Under the pieces are notes generated by a model. It was not told where the DNA came from. It saw nothing but the letters and a program-made list of their open reading frames with translations, and did not search any database. A stretch of 54,094 nt of DNA, taken from NCBI RefSeq assembly GCF_030418125.1, contig NZ_JAUHTR010000023.1, positions 1 through 54,094 of the forward strand, read 5' to 3'. Numbering within the stretch: the stretch's first letter is position 1; the number at the start of each line of letters is the position of its first letter. Positions 10,373-19,190 of the stretch are shown here, one piece after another. This DNA comes from Fictibacillus fluitans. Lineage in GTDB: Bacteria > Bacillota > Bacilli > Bacillales > Fictibacillaceae. The position numbers were made by a program, and so were the translations under genes.

Positions 10373-11140
10373 ATGTTTGATACACACGCACATTTAAATG
10401 CAATTCAGTTTGAAGAAGATCTTGAAGACGTGATTCAAAGAGCTTTGGATGAAGGAATTTCACATATTGTGGTTGTTGGTTTTGACCAGCCGACAATCAA
10501 AGGCGCTCTAAAATTGGCTGATACATATGATTTTATCTATGCAGCTGTAGGATGGCACCCTGTGGATGCGGTGGATATGACACCGGAGGATCTGCAATGG
10601 ATTGAAGAACTTGCGGACCACCCGAAAGTCGTGGCCATTGGCGAGATGGGGTTGGACTATCATTGGGACAAGTCACCGAAGGACGTGCAAAAGCGCGTGT
10701 TCCGGCAGCAGATTCAACTGGCGAAAAAGGTAAGGCTCCCGATTATTATTCATAATCGCGATGCGACACAGGACGTCGTTGATATTCTGAGAGAAGAAGG
10801 AGCCGAAGAAGTCGGCGGAATTATGCATTGCTACAGCGGAAGCCTTGAAGTGGCGAAGGAATGCATGGATATGAACTTTTATATTTCATTTGGCGGCCCC
10901 GTGACCTTTAAAAACGCGAAAAAGCCGAAGGAAGTAGCAAAAGAGATTCCGATTGACCGGCTTTTAATTGAAACGGACTGTCCTTATTTAAGTCCTCACC
11001 CGCTCAGGGGAAAACGAAATGAACCATCATATGTAAAATATGTGGCTGAGGCCATAGCAGAATTAAGAGAAATGCCGTTGGAAGCTTTAGTTAAAAAAAC
11101 GACCGAAAATGCGAAGCGCTTGTATCAGATCAGCGACTGA
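10373..11140 (+). CDS. yabD: TatD-family metal-dependent deoxyribonuclease (YabD)
   Basis: A 255-residue TIM-barrel metal hydrolase of the TatD family. It has the FDTHAHLN metal motif (H5 and H7), GEMGLDYHW, IIHNRDA and the ETDCPYLSPHP block near the C-terminus. The family cleaves DNA with a metal cofactor; the physiological role is uncertain. I use ATG 10373 after AGGAGGG; an in-frame ATG further upstream (10334) lacks a site and would add residues unknown in the family. The length is the same as B. subtilis YabD. Confidence 0.93.
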   Translation: MFDTHAHLNAIQFEEDLEDVIQRALDEGISHIVVVGFDQPTIKGALKLADTYDFIYAAVGWHPVDAVDMTPEDLQWIEELADHPKVVAIGEMGLDYHWDKSPKDVQKRVFRQQIQLAKKVRLPIIIHNRDATQDVVDILREEGAEEVGGIMHCYSGSLEVAKECMDMNFYISFGGPVTFKNAKKPKEVAKEIPIDRLLIETDCPYLSPHPLRGKRNEPSYVKYVAEAIAELREMPLEALVKKTTENAKRLYQISD

Positions 11141-11187
11141 GTGCTCGGTCAAACCGTTGTGAAAAACCCGGCAATAGCAAGGGATGA

Positions 11188-11226
11188 GTGGGGAAATGAT
11201 AGGGGTGTCTCCCCGTTCATTCCACC
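11188..11226 (+). other. Strong hairpin between yabD and yabE
   Basis: GTGG/CCAC, AATGA/TCATT and GGGG/CCCC stack into a three-part stem around a TGTCT loop (11188-11226). No T-run follows, so it is not a standard terminator. It lies upstream of the yabE promoter, probably in the 3' untranslated region of yabD. The surrounding 11141-11279 holds no convincing gene. Confidence 0.45.
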
Positions 11227-11279
11227 CGGCTTCAAGTGTAAATCGGCCATGTTCCAATCATTTGAAAACAAGGGGGGAT

Positions 11280-11308
11280 TTGACAACAGAGAAATCTGCG
11301 ATTATACT
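11280..11308 (+). promoter_or_regulatory. Sigma-A promoter of yabE
   Basis: TTGACA (11280-11285), a 17-bp spacer and TATACT (11303-11308), about 30 bases before the yabE start. Confidence 0.75.
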
Positions 11309-11337
11309 TCAATCTTTGTGAAGGGGGAATAGGTGAA

Positions 11338-12594
11338 ATGAACAGGAGCAAAGCAAAGCTTTTTTATAATTTTATGACGAAAAAGCTCATATTGGCTGCT
11401 TCGGCTATCATCGTTCTGGCTGTGACAACAGGTTTCGTAGGCTATGAAACTTCGAAAACAGATGTTTCCATCATGGTTGACGGAAAGAAGAAATCGTTTA
11501 GTTCGCACGCTGAAAATGTTAGGGATGCACTTTCTGATTATGGAATTAAACTAAACCGCCATGATGCAGTAACGCCAGGATTAAATGAGCCGCTTAAAGA
11601 CGGCATGCAGATACAATACACGCCTGCACACCGCTTGAACTTTACGGTGGACGGGGAAAAGCAGACCGTGTGGACAACTGCCGGTACAGTAAAAGAATTT
11701 CTGGGTGAACGCGATATCAGCGTAAACCAGCACGATAAATTACAGCCTGCATTAAATACACCAATCGAAGACAAGCAGGAAATCAACCTGCAGCAAGCTG
11801 TCTCTGTAGACCTTGTTGTCGGGGGCAAGAAAAAGCAAGTCTGGACCACTTCGACTACGGTCGCTGACCTTTTAAAGCAAGACAAAGTGAAATTGGGAGA
11901 TCTTGATCGCGTAAAACCAGCGAAAAAGACCGAACTAAAAGACGGAATGAAAGTTAACATAACCCGGGTGAAAAAGGTCACCGATGTAGTTGAGGAAGAT
12001 ACACCGTTTGCCACTGTTAAGCATAAAGACGGGGAATTGGCAAAGGGCAAGGAGAAAGTAGTAAAAGAAGGCTCAAAAGGCCGGCTTTCTAAAAAGTATG
12101 TGGTCGTACTTGAAAACGGGAAGGAAGTATCCCGCAAGCTTAAAAGTAAAAAAACGCTTAAAGAAAGTAAGGATAAGGTGATTGCTGTGGGAACCAAGGC
12201 AGCGCCAAAACCGCAGCCAAAAGCACAGCCAAAAGCACAGCCGAAACCGAAAGCAAAGCCGGTTGTTGTGTCCCGCGGAAAGAGCAGTCCATCCTCATCC
12301 GGAGATAAAGAACTGTATGTAACAAGCACCGCATATACAGCTAACTGCGAAGGATGCACCGGTAAAACCGCTCTAGGCGTGAACCTGCATGCAAACCCGA
12401 ACGCAAAAGTGATCGCCGTTGACCCGAGCGTCATTCCGCTTGGCAGCAAAGTATATGTTGAAGGCTACGGATACGCGGTTGCAGCCGATACAGGCGGAGC
12501 AATCGACGGAAACCGCATCGATGTATTCTTCTCCTCTCAGTCTAAAGCTGAGCAATGGGGAAGGAAATCTGTAAAAGTAAAAGTGATTAAATAG
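11338..12594 (+). CDS. yabE: Cell-wall protein with DUF348, G5 and 3D domains (YabE)
   Basis: A 418-residue exported protein. It begins with a positively charged segment and one hydrophobic helix (about residues 16-34) that serves as signal or anchor. Three DUF348 repeats follow (about 43-210), then a G5 domain, a Pro/Lys/Gln-rich linker (about 285-320) and a C-terminal 3D domain with the three aspartates in AADTGG...IDGNRID. The 3D fold resembles MltA-type lytic transglycosylases, and the protein is related to resuscitation-promoting factors. The likely role is peptidoglycan remodelling outside the membrane. ATG 11338 follows AAGGGGGAATAGG. A strong promoter lies just upstream and a terminator follows. 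Confidence 0.93.
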   Translation: MNRSKAKLFYNFMTKKLILAASAIIVLAVTTGFVGYETSKTDVSIMVDGKKKSFSSHAENVRDALSDYGIKLNRHDAVTPGLNEPLKDGMQIQYTPAHRLNFTVDGEKQTVWTTAGTVKEFLGERDISVNQHDKLQPALNTPIEDKQEINLQQAVSVDLVVGGKKKQVWTTSTTVADLLKQDKVKLGDLDRVKPAKKTELKDGMKVNITRVKKVTDVVEEDTPFATVKHKDGELAKGKEKVVKEGSKGRLSKKYVVVLENGKEVSRKLKSKKTLKESKDKVIAVGTKAAPKPQPKAQPKAQPKPKAKPVVVSRGKSSPSSSGDKELYVTSTAYTANCEGCTGKTALGVNLHANPNAKVIAVDPSVIPLGSKVYVEGYGYAVAADTGGAIDGNRIDVFFSSQSKAEQWGRKSVKVKVIK

Positions 12595-12609
12595 ATCAAA
12601 GCTTCAGGA

Positions 12610-12659
12610 AGCAGGGGAGAGGCGTCCAATCCGAATTGGCGGCGATCCCCTGCTTTTTA
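12610..12659 (+). terminator. Terminator after yabE
   Basis: AGCAGGGGA and TCCCCTGCT form the outer stem (12610-12618 with 12646-12654), with CCAAT/ATTGG pairing inside, followed by TTTTT. Confidence 0.88.
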
Positions 12660-12723
12660 TTTTCCTAAAAGGAAAGTAAGGGTATACTAGAAAGTAGTTT
12701 TTTGCATCATCTGGGAGGAAATT

Positions 12724-14153
<1,430 letters not shown>

Positions 14154-14165
14154 ACTCATGTTTCG

Positions 14166-14218
14166 AATCCCGGTTACATATCTTTAATAAGAATATGGTA
14201 ACTGGGATTTGTATTTTT
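14166..14218 (+). terminator. Terminator after ksgA
   Basis: AATCCCGGTTAC...ATAT pairs with ATAT...GTAACTGGGATT through about 16 bp with one bulge (14166-14210). A T-rich tail (ATTTTTTC) follows. Confidence 0.75.
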
Positions 14219-14238
14219 TCCCAAACAGGGGGAGTTTG

Positions 14239-15114
14239 ATGAAACTTGAGGTTGGTTCCGTAGTTGGCCGAACATCCTATAATTGTGATTTGCTGTTCCG
14301 CATCGTAGGTTTTAATGAAGATAAAACTGTTGCTGACCTGGCGGGTGAGGAAATGCGACTCCTGGCCGATTCTCCTGTCGCTGATCTTGTGGCCATGTCG
14401 CAGCAGCAGCAGCACGAAAGGCGTCAGGAAGGCCAGGCAAAGGAAGAGTCTTCTTATAAGCTGTTCCGGCAGGATTACTATTTGCTCCGGCAAAAAAGGG
14501 AGTATCTCTCAACGAACGGTTACGAATATGACCAATCTTATTTTGAACTGCCGGGAAGGGTGCTGCACGTGGACGGTGACCCTCTTTACCTCAGCAAATG
14601 CCTGGAATTATATAAACGGCTTGGTGTCCCGGTTTACGGGATTCATATCAAAGAGACGGAAATGCCCGAAAAGGTTCCGGCCCTGGTCGATGAGGTCCGT
14701 CCGGATATTCTTGTCATTACCGGACATGATGCGTATATGAAAAGCAAAGGCTCCATCGAGGATATGCAGGCATACCGCCACACCAAGTTTTTTGTCAGGA
14801 CGGTAAGGGAGATCCGCAGGAAATATCCGCAGCTCGACCATCTCATGATATTTGCCGGCGCCTGCCAGTCCCATTTTGAATCGCTGATCAAGGCGGGCAG
14901 CAATTTTGCAAGTTCACCCGCGCGAATTAATATTCATGCACTGGACCCTGTCTATATTGTTTCGAAGATCAGTCTTACGTCATTTATGGAGCATGTGAAT
15001 GTGATGGACGTCCTGAGAAACACCCTTACGGGAAGGGAAGGATTGGGCGGGGTCGAAACGAAAGGGTTCTTGCGGACTGGCATGCCGATTAAATCCCAGA
15101 CGTATATTCAATAA
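14239..15114 (+). CDS. yabG: Sporulation-specific protease YabG
   Basis: A 291-residue protein equal in length to B. subtilis YabG (290), a mother-cell cysteine protease. It trims coat proteins such as SpoIVA and SafA so that transglutaminase can cross-link them. The conserved ITGHDAYMK and FAGACQSHFE blocks are visible. The latter carries a cysteine and histidine that may form the active site; that is my inference. ATG 14239 follows GGGGGAG; an in-frame TTG at 14209 lies in the preceding terminator and is rejected. In B. subtilis yabG is a sigma-K gene; I do not see a clear sigma-K promoter here. Confidence 0.93.
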   Translation: MKLEVGSVVGRTSYNCDLLFRIVGFNEDKTVADLAGEEMRLLADSPVADLVAMSQQQQHERRQEGQAKEESSYKLFRQDYYLLRQKREYLSTNGYEYDQSYFELPGRVLHVDGDPLYLSKCLELYKRLGVPVYGIHIKETEMPEKVPALVDEVRPDILVITGHDAYMKSKGSIEDMQAYRHTKFFVRTVREIRRKYPQLDHLMIFAGACQSHFESLIKAGSNFASSPARINIHALDPVYIVSKISLTSFMEHVNVMDVLRNTLTGREGLGGVETKGFLRTGMPIKSQTYIQ

Positions 15115-15115
15115 A

Positions 15116-15177
15116 AAGGCTTCCAGCCTGGAATGAGCAGCACGGTTTTCGCTGCTCCCTGCTGGGGGCTTTTTTGT
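15116..15177 (+). terminator. Terminator after yabG
   Basis: A long two-part hairpin: outer GGCTTCCAGC with GCTGGGGGCT, inner GAGCAGC with GCTGCTC, followed by six T. Confidence 0.85.
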
Positions 15178-15259
15178 GTTTTTATAAAGTTTTTTGGTTC
15201 CCATACATAAATTTTACATTTGTCCACATAATAAAAGTGTAAAAAAGGATAATTTTTCA

Positions 15260-15289
15260 TTGACATCTGAACTTCAAAATTGCTATAAT
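15260..15289 (+). promoter_or_regulatory. Upstream sigma-A promoter of veg
   Basis: TTGACA (15260-15265), an 18-bp spacer and TATAAT (15284-15289). Both hexamers are perfect. Confidence 0.75.
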
Positions 15290-15301
15290 TTTAGTTTTAA
15301 T

Positions 15302-15331
15302 TTGACAAAAAGTAGCGATTTATGTTACAAT
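15302..15331 (+). promoter_or_regulatory. Downstream sigma-A promoter of veg
   Basis: TTGACA (15302-15307), an 18-bp spacer and TACAAT (15326-15331). It corresponds to the famously strong B. subtilis veg promoter, which also reads TTGACA and TACAAT. It ends 24 bases before the start codon. Confidence 0.8.
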
Positions 15332-15355
15332 TTGTCTAAGTGAGGTGGAGCCGAT

Positions 15356-15616
15356 ATGGGTAAAACAATAGTGGACATTAGACGAATTTTGGAGTCTAAC
15401 GTGGGTAAAAGACTTTCTCTGAGAGCTAATGGAGGCCGTCGCAAAACGATTGAACGACTTGGTACCTTGGAAGAAACATACCCTGCCGTATTTATTATTA
15501 AACTGGATCAGGACACCAACGCTTTTGAACGTGTTTCTTACAGCTACGCTGACGTATTAACAGAAACCGTTGAACTTACTTTCTTAGAAGAATCCCAGGT
15601 GGTTAGCGGGCAGTAA
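15356..15616 (+). CDS. veg: Veg protein (biofilm stimulator)
   Basis: An 86-residue protein nearly identical in layout to B. subtilis Veg. It has [12 protein letters not shown] at the start, [14 protein letters not shown] in the middle and [14 protein letters not shown] near the end. Veg is abundant and stimulates matrix gene expression, probably by antagonising SinR; its mechanism is not clear. ATG 15356 follows GAGGTGG. Two strong promoters in tandem precede it, and the terminator stem includes the stop codon. Confidence 0.95.
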   Translation: MGKTIVDIRRILESNVGKRLSLRANGGRRKTIERLGTLEETYPAVFIIKLDQDTNAFERVSYSYADVLTETVELTFLEESQVVSGQ

Positions 15617-15638
15617 GAATTCTTACTGCTTTTTTTTT
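15610..15638 (+). terminator. Terminator overlapping the veg stop codon
   Basis: A perfect 20-base palindrome (15610-15629) followed by nine T. The TAA stop at 15614-15616 lies in the stem. Confidence 0.9.
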
Positions 15639-15742
15639 ATGCTTTTTTTTTGAAACCGCCATATCACCTATTCATACATAACCATACCCCAAACGTAAAA
15701 TACTAATCCATATCGCTATTTAAATTGAGAGGGGTTTGCATC

Positions 15743-15919
15743 ATGAGCAGAAGACGAGGAATGATGTCTGAGCAATTCAAGATGGAGCTAGCCAGGGACC
15801 TTGGATTTTATGATACAGTCCAGCAGGAAGGCTGGGGCGGCATAAAGGCCAAGGATGCAGGCAACATGGTGAAGCGTGCCATTGAAATCGCGCAGCAGAA
15901 CCTGTCCCGACAGCAATAA
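15743..15919 (+). CDS. sspF: Small acid-soluble spore protein SspF
   Basis: A 58-residue alpha/beta-type SASP of the SspF subgroup. It has [19 protein letters not shown] and the DNA-binding [11 protein letters not shown] block. Such proteins coat spore DNA and are degraded at germination. I use ATG 15743 after GAGAGGGG; an in-frame ATG at 15725 would add six unusual residues and overlap that site. A possible sigma-G element (CATACATA about 15673, AAATACTA about 15698) precedes it, but the match is weak. A compact terminator follows. Confidence 0.94.
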   Translation: MSRRRGMMSEQFKMELARDLGFYDTVQQEGWGGIKAKDAGNMVKRAIEIAQQNLSRQQ

Positions 15920-15930
15920 ATATGCGAGCG

Positions 15931-15954
15931 CCGGAGCCATGCTCCGGTTTTTTT
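15931..15954 (+). terminator. Terminator after sspF
   Basis: CCGGAGC and GCTCCGG form a hairpin (15931-15947) followed by seven T. Confidence 0.88.
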
Positions 15955-16048
15955 GTGGGCCATTAGCCGGCAGTTTCTTTTCCATATAGAGGCTGCACGG
16001 GATTTGTGATAGTATCAAATTAAATATTAATGATATAGGGGAATCTTT

Positions 16049-16951
16049 ATGAATGATAAAAAGATATCCATTAAAGCTCCGGCAAAAATCAATTTGTCGC
16101 TTGATGTTCTCGGTAAGCGTAAAGATGGGTACCATGAAGTTAAGATGATTATGACCACAGTGGATTTGGCGGACCGTGTGGAACTGACCCTCCTTGAGGA
16201 AAATAAAATCACCATTGAATCCACAGGCGGATTTGTGCCCCTCGACCAGCGCAATTTAGCGTATCAGGCGGCCATGCTGCTGAAAGAGACGTTTGGGGTA
16301 AAAAAAGGTGTCGGAATACATATTTCCAAAAATATTCCGGTTGCCGCAGGCCTGGCGGGCGGGAGCAGTGATGCTGCCGCAACCCTGAAGGGCCTGAATG
16401 AACTCTGGGAGCTCGGGCTGTCGATTGATGAAGTGGCTGTTCTCGGGGCGAAAATCGGCTCTGATGTTTCTTTTTGCGTGTATGGAGGTACAGCCATAGC
16501 TACCGGAAGAGGAGAGCATATCGAGCATATTAAACCGCCGCCTCCTTGCTGGGTACTTCTGGCGAAGCCGCCGATCGGTGTCTCCACAGCCGAGGTCTAC
16601 CGCAAGCTCGATGTTCAGAATATTGAACATCCTGATATTGATGCGATGGTAAGGGCGATTGATACTTATGATTATGAGGCCGTCTGCAGCCAGCTCGGTA
16701 ACGTTCTTGAAACGGTCACTCTTCCGCTTTACCCCGAAGTGAAACAGATTAAGGACCAGATGAGCAGGCTTGGAGCTGACGGAGTATTGATGAGCGGCAG
16801 CGGTCCTACTGTGTTTGGACTGTTTCAGCATGAATCCCGTGTAAATCGTGTGTACAACGGGTTGAGGGGCTTCTGTACTGAAGTGTATGCCGTACGCCTT
16901 TTGGGTGAGGGGCAGGACGACTTTAAGGACTATAATCGAGAAAAATTGTAA
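16049..16951 (+). CDS. ispE: 4-diphosphocytidyl-2-C-methyl-D-erythritol kinase
   Basis: Phosphorylates CDP-methylerythritol in the MEP isoprenoid pathway. The 300-residue GHMP kinase begins with the substrate motif [12 protein letters not shown]. It has the ATP-binding [15 protein letters not shown] at about 97-111 and the C-terminal [10 protein letters not shown] motif. ATG 16049 follows AGGGGAA. It stands alone between the sspF terminator and the purR promoter. Confidence 0.96.
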   Translation: MNDKKISIKAPAKINLSLDVLGKRKDGYHEVKMIMTTVDLADRVELTLLEENKITIESTGGFVPLDQRNLAYQAAMLLKETFGVKKGVGIHISKNIPVAAGLAGGSSDAAATLKGLNELWELGLSIDEVAVLGAKIGSDVSFCVYGGTAIATGRGEHIEHIKPPPPCWVLLAKPPIGVSTAEVYRKLDVQNIEHPDIDAMVRAIDTYDYEAVCSQLGNVLETVTLPLYPEVKQIKDQMSRLGADGVLMSGSGPTVFGLFQHESRVNRVYNGLRGFCTEVYAVRLLGEGQDDFKDYNREKL

Positions 16952-16990
16952 AACAGTAACCGCTTAATTTGAATGATTTCCATTTCCTTG

Positions 16991-17040
16991 TTGATAAAAA
17001 CCGTATGAAAATGGTATATTAACTTCAAATATTCGGTTTT
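16991..17040 (+). promoter_or_regulatory. purR promoter with overlapping PurBox
   Basis: TTGATA (16991-16996), an 18-bp spacer and TATATT (17015-17020) form the promoter. Two inverted arms, AAAAACCGTATGAAA beginning about 16997 and AAATATTCGGTTTTT at 17027-17041, flank the -10 region and match the PurBox layout (paired CCGAA-like half sites). PurR is known to repress its own operon in B. subtilis. Confidence 0.6.
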
Positions 17041-17052
17041 TGGAGGAAAAGG

Positions 17053-17889
17053 ATGAAATTAAAAAGAAGCGGAAGAATGGTCGACCTCACCACCTATTTA
17101 TTACAGCATCCGCATCAGTTAATTCCACTGTCTTATTTTGTAGAGCGGTATCAATCAGCCAAATCATCCATCAGCGAGGATCTGGCCATCATCAAGGAAA
17201 ATTTTGAGTTCCAGGGAATTGGCTCTATCATTACGGTTGCCGGAGCGGCCGGCGGAGTAAAGTATATTCCGTCCATTTCAAAGGAAGAAGCAACGGGCGT
17301 GATCCGGGAAATCACCGATATGCTTGAAGACCCGGAGCGGCTGCTGCCCGGAGGGTATTTATATTTAACAGATATTATTGGAAATCCGAGCCTGGTCAAT
17401 CAAGTCGGGCGTCTGTTTTCCTCTGTCTTTTCCCGCCAAAAGATTGATGCTGTCATGACGGTGGCGACCAAGGGAATACCCCTCGCCTATGCAGTGGCTT
17501 CGCAGCTTAATGTTCCTGTTGTGATCGTTAGAAGCAACAGCAGGGTCACAGAGGGCTCCACGGTAAGCATTAATTATGTTTCCGGTTCCACAAAGCGCAT
17601 CCAGACGATGGCGCTGGCGAGAAGAAGTATCCAAAAAGGCGCCAATGTCCTTATCATTGATGATTTCATGAAGGCAGGCGGAACCATTCGCGGCATGATC
17701 AGTCTGATTAAAGAGTTTCAGGCTGAAGTCGCGGGAATCGGCGTGCTCGTGGAAGCCCAGGACGGGGCCGAACGATTGGTGGATGATTATGTGTCACTCA
17801 CCAGACTGGCAAGCGTAAATGAAAAAGAACAGCGAATAGAGGTCGAAGAAGGAAATTACTTCAACCAAAAGGAGACGAACGGACAATGA
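17053..17889 (+). CDS. purR: Purine operon repressor PurR
   Basis: A 278-residue repressor. An N-terminal winged helix (about 1-75, [15 protein letters not shown]) is joined to a phosphoribosyltransferase-like domain with the PRPP loop [13 protein letters not shown] near 199-211. PurR binds PurBox DNA when PRPP is low and represses purine synthesis and transport. ATG 17053 follows TGGAGGAAAAGG. The last codons overlap ridA by four bases (ATGA), so the two are translationally coupled as in B. subtilis. Confidence 0.96.
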   Translation: MKLKRSGRMVDLTTYLLQHPHQLIPLSYFVERYQSAKSSISEDLAIIKENFEFQGIGSIITVAGAAGGVKYIPSISKEEATGVIREITDMLEDPERLLPGGYLYLTDIIGNPSLVNQVGRLFSSVFSRQKIDAVMTVATKGIPLAYAVASQLNVPVVIVRSNSRVTEGSTVSINYVSGSTKRIQTMALARRSIQKGANVLIIDDFMKAGGTIRGMISLIKEFQAEVAGIGVLVEAQDGAERLVDDYVSLTRLASVNEKEQRIEVEEGNYFNQKETNGQ

Positions 17890-18263
17890 ACAAGGTACAG
17901 ACTGAAAAAGCACCTGCGGCCATTGGCCCTTATGTACAGGGAATGGTTGTGAATAATCTTTTCTACAGTTCGGGTCAAATTCCATTAACCGCAGAGGGGG
18001 AAATGGCAGAGGGAGGTATAGACGTCCAAACTCACCAGGTATTCAAAAATCTGGCTGCTGTGCTGGAAGCGGCGGGCTCTTCCTTTGACCAGGTTGTGAA
18101 AACGACCGTATTTATCAAAAACATGGATGATTTCGGACAAATCAATGAAATCTACGGAGAATATTTCTCGGACCATAAGCCTGCCCGTTCTTGCGTGGAA
18201 GTGGCACGCCTGCCTAAGGATGCCCAGATTGAAATCGAAGTGGTTGCACTCGTCAGGTCCTGA
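17886..18263 (+). CDS. ridA: 2-iminobutanoate/2-iminopropanoate deaminase RidA (YabJ)
   Basis: A 125-residue YjgF/YER057c/UK114 protein. It has YSSGQIPL near residue 20 and the arginine-containing [13 protein letters not shown] block that binds the substrate carboxylate. RidA proteins hydrolyse reactive enamines and imines from PLP enzymes; YabJ is also linked to purR function in B. subtilis. It overlaps purR by four bases and ends before a strong terminator. Confidence 0.95.
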   Translation: MNKVQTEKAPAAIGPYVQGMVVNNLFYSSGQIPLTAEGEMAEGGIDVQTHQVFKNLAAVLEAAGSSFDQVVKTTVFIKNMDDFGQINEIYGEYFSDHKPARSCVEVARLPKDAQIEIEVVALVRS

Positions 18264-18288
18264 AAAATATGGTCTCAAAGATAGGAAG

Positions 18289-18326
18289 ATAGCACCTTTT
18301 CATTTGGAAAGGTGCTATTTTTTATT
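18289..18326 (+). terminator. Terminator after ridA
   Basis: ATAGCACCTTT and AAAGGTGCTAT (about 18289-18318) form a long stem followed by TTTTT. Confidence 0.9.
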
Positions 18327-18359
18327 TCACAAAATTTTTTAAAAATTTTTATATTAATA

Positions 18360-18388
18360 GAAGGATTTTACCCGGAAATGAAGAAATG
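18360..18388 (+). promoter_or_regulatory. Sigma-H-type promoter of spoVG with AT-rich upstream tract
   Basis: GAAGGATTT (18360-18368) and GAAGAAATG (18380-18388) resemble the sigma-H elements RNAGGAWWW and RNNGAATWW at an 11-base distance. The preceding 18326-18359 is almost pure A/T, like the AbrB-bound upstream region of B. subtilis spoVG. Confidence 0.6.
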
Positions 18389-18429
18389 TTGTTATACGTT
18401 CTTATTTATGGAAAAAGGTGGTGTCTGGA

Positions 18430-18720
18430 ATGGAAGTGACTGATGTACGACTTAGAAGGGTGAACACTGAGGGCCGAATGAAAGCGATCGCTTCAATTAC
18501 AATTGATCATGAGTTTGTTATTCATGATATACGTGTGATTGATGGAAACAACGGAATGTTTGTTGCTATGCCTAGCAAAAGAACGCCGGATGGGGAATTT
18601 AGAGATATTGCTCACCCAATCACGTCGAGTACACGCGAGAAGATTCAAAACGCGGTATTGACGGAGTATCACAGAATGGGTGAAATGGAATCTGCTTTTG
18701 AAGAAGCAGGAGCATCCTGA
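18430..18720 (+). CDS. spoVG: Septation protein SpoVG
   Basis: A 96-residue protein with the family signature [15 protein letters not shown] and [22 protein letters not shown]. SpoVG binds RNA and DNA and affects asymmetric septation in B. subtilis and capsule and virulence genes in other Firmicutes. ATG 18430 follows AAGGTGGTG; an in-frame ATG four codons earlier lies in that site. The sigma-H-like promoter and AT tract upstream fit post-exponential expression under AbrB control. Confidence 0.96.
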   Translation: MEVTDVRLRRVNTEGRMKAIASITIDHEFVIHDIRVIDGNNGMFVAMPSKRTPDGEFRDIAHPITSSTREKIQNAVLTEYHRMGEMESAFEEAGAS

Positions 18721-18734
18721 TCTTAATTATTTAG

Positions 18735-18768
18735 AGAACTCCTTACCAAAATGGGGGTTCTTTTTTTT
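18735..18768 (+). terminator. Terminator after spoVG
   Basis: AGAACTCC (18735-18742) pairs with GGGGTTCT (about 18754-18761), followed by eight T in total. Confidence 0.85.
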
Positions 18769-18826
18769 AGCGTTCTTTCCTTCCCTTTGCAGCCTGCCCA
18801 AAGTCACTTCCGCTTTTTACCAAGGC

Positions 18827-19084
18827 GCCTCCGCTTTTTAATGAATCCAGCTCCGGCGGCCAAAGCCTTTGCCGTTTCGGACTCACAATACAACACAAAG
18901 AGCGTGTTGATGTGTGAGCCCTCCAACGTCTATCGGCTTTAAACGGTCGCCTCCGCTTTTTTATGAATCCAGCTCCGGCGCCTAAAAGCTCTGCCGTTTC
19001 GTTTTCTCACAAAATACAAAAAACGTATTGTGTTCGAAAACTCCAACGTCTGCCGCTTTTGAGCAAGGCGCCTCCGCTTTTTAA
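18827..19084. repeat. Tandem 122-bp intergenic repeat with internal hairpins
   Basis: Two copies of a 121-122 bp unit start at 18827 and 18949, and the first 15 bases of a third start at 19070. Each begins GCCTCCGCTTTTT, continues with GAATCCAGCTCCGGCG and contains a central hairpin. The hairpin arms differ in sequence between the copies yet still pair (CTCACA... with ...TGTGAG in the first; GTTTTC... with ...GAAAAC in the second). From memory it resembles a repeat scattered between genes in many Bacillaceae. No open frame is supported. Confidence 0.8.
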
Positions 19085-19112
19085 CAATCCCTTGACAACT
19101 TCTTCACATTCC

Positions 19113-19141
19113 TTGAAATGACTGTGATTATGAGATATATT
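19113..19141 (+). promoter_or_regulatory. Sigma-A promoter of glmU
   Basis: TTGAAA (19113-19118), a 17-bp spacer and TATATT (19136-19141), 50 bases before the glmU start. Confidence 0.65.
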
Positions 19142-19190
19142 CGTAATGGAATATTACCAGAATAATAGTAAATACTAGTGGAGGTCATTT

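Noticed and set aside
11141-11332. 63-codon open frame starting right after yabD
   Set aside because: It has a GTG start without a binding site, spans a strong hairpin and the yabE promoter, and resembles no family I know.
11141-11337. Cyclic di-AMP (ydaO-type) riboswitch before yabE
   Set aside because: Such riboswitches often precede wall hydrolases, but the conserved blocks are absent and the yabE promoter lies too close to the gene.
11538-12449. 303-codon open frame antisense to yabE
   Set aside because: It is a shadow of the yabE reading frame: low-complexity F/S/C-rich composition and no binding site.
18751-18942. 63-codon open frame downstream of spoVG
   Set aside because: It overlaps the spoVG terminator and the 122-bp repeat; the frame is not kept in the second copy of the repeat.
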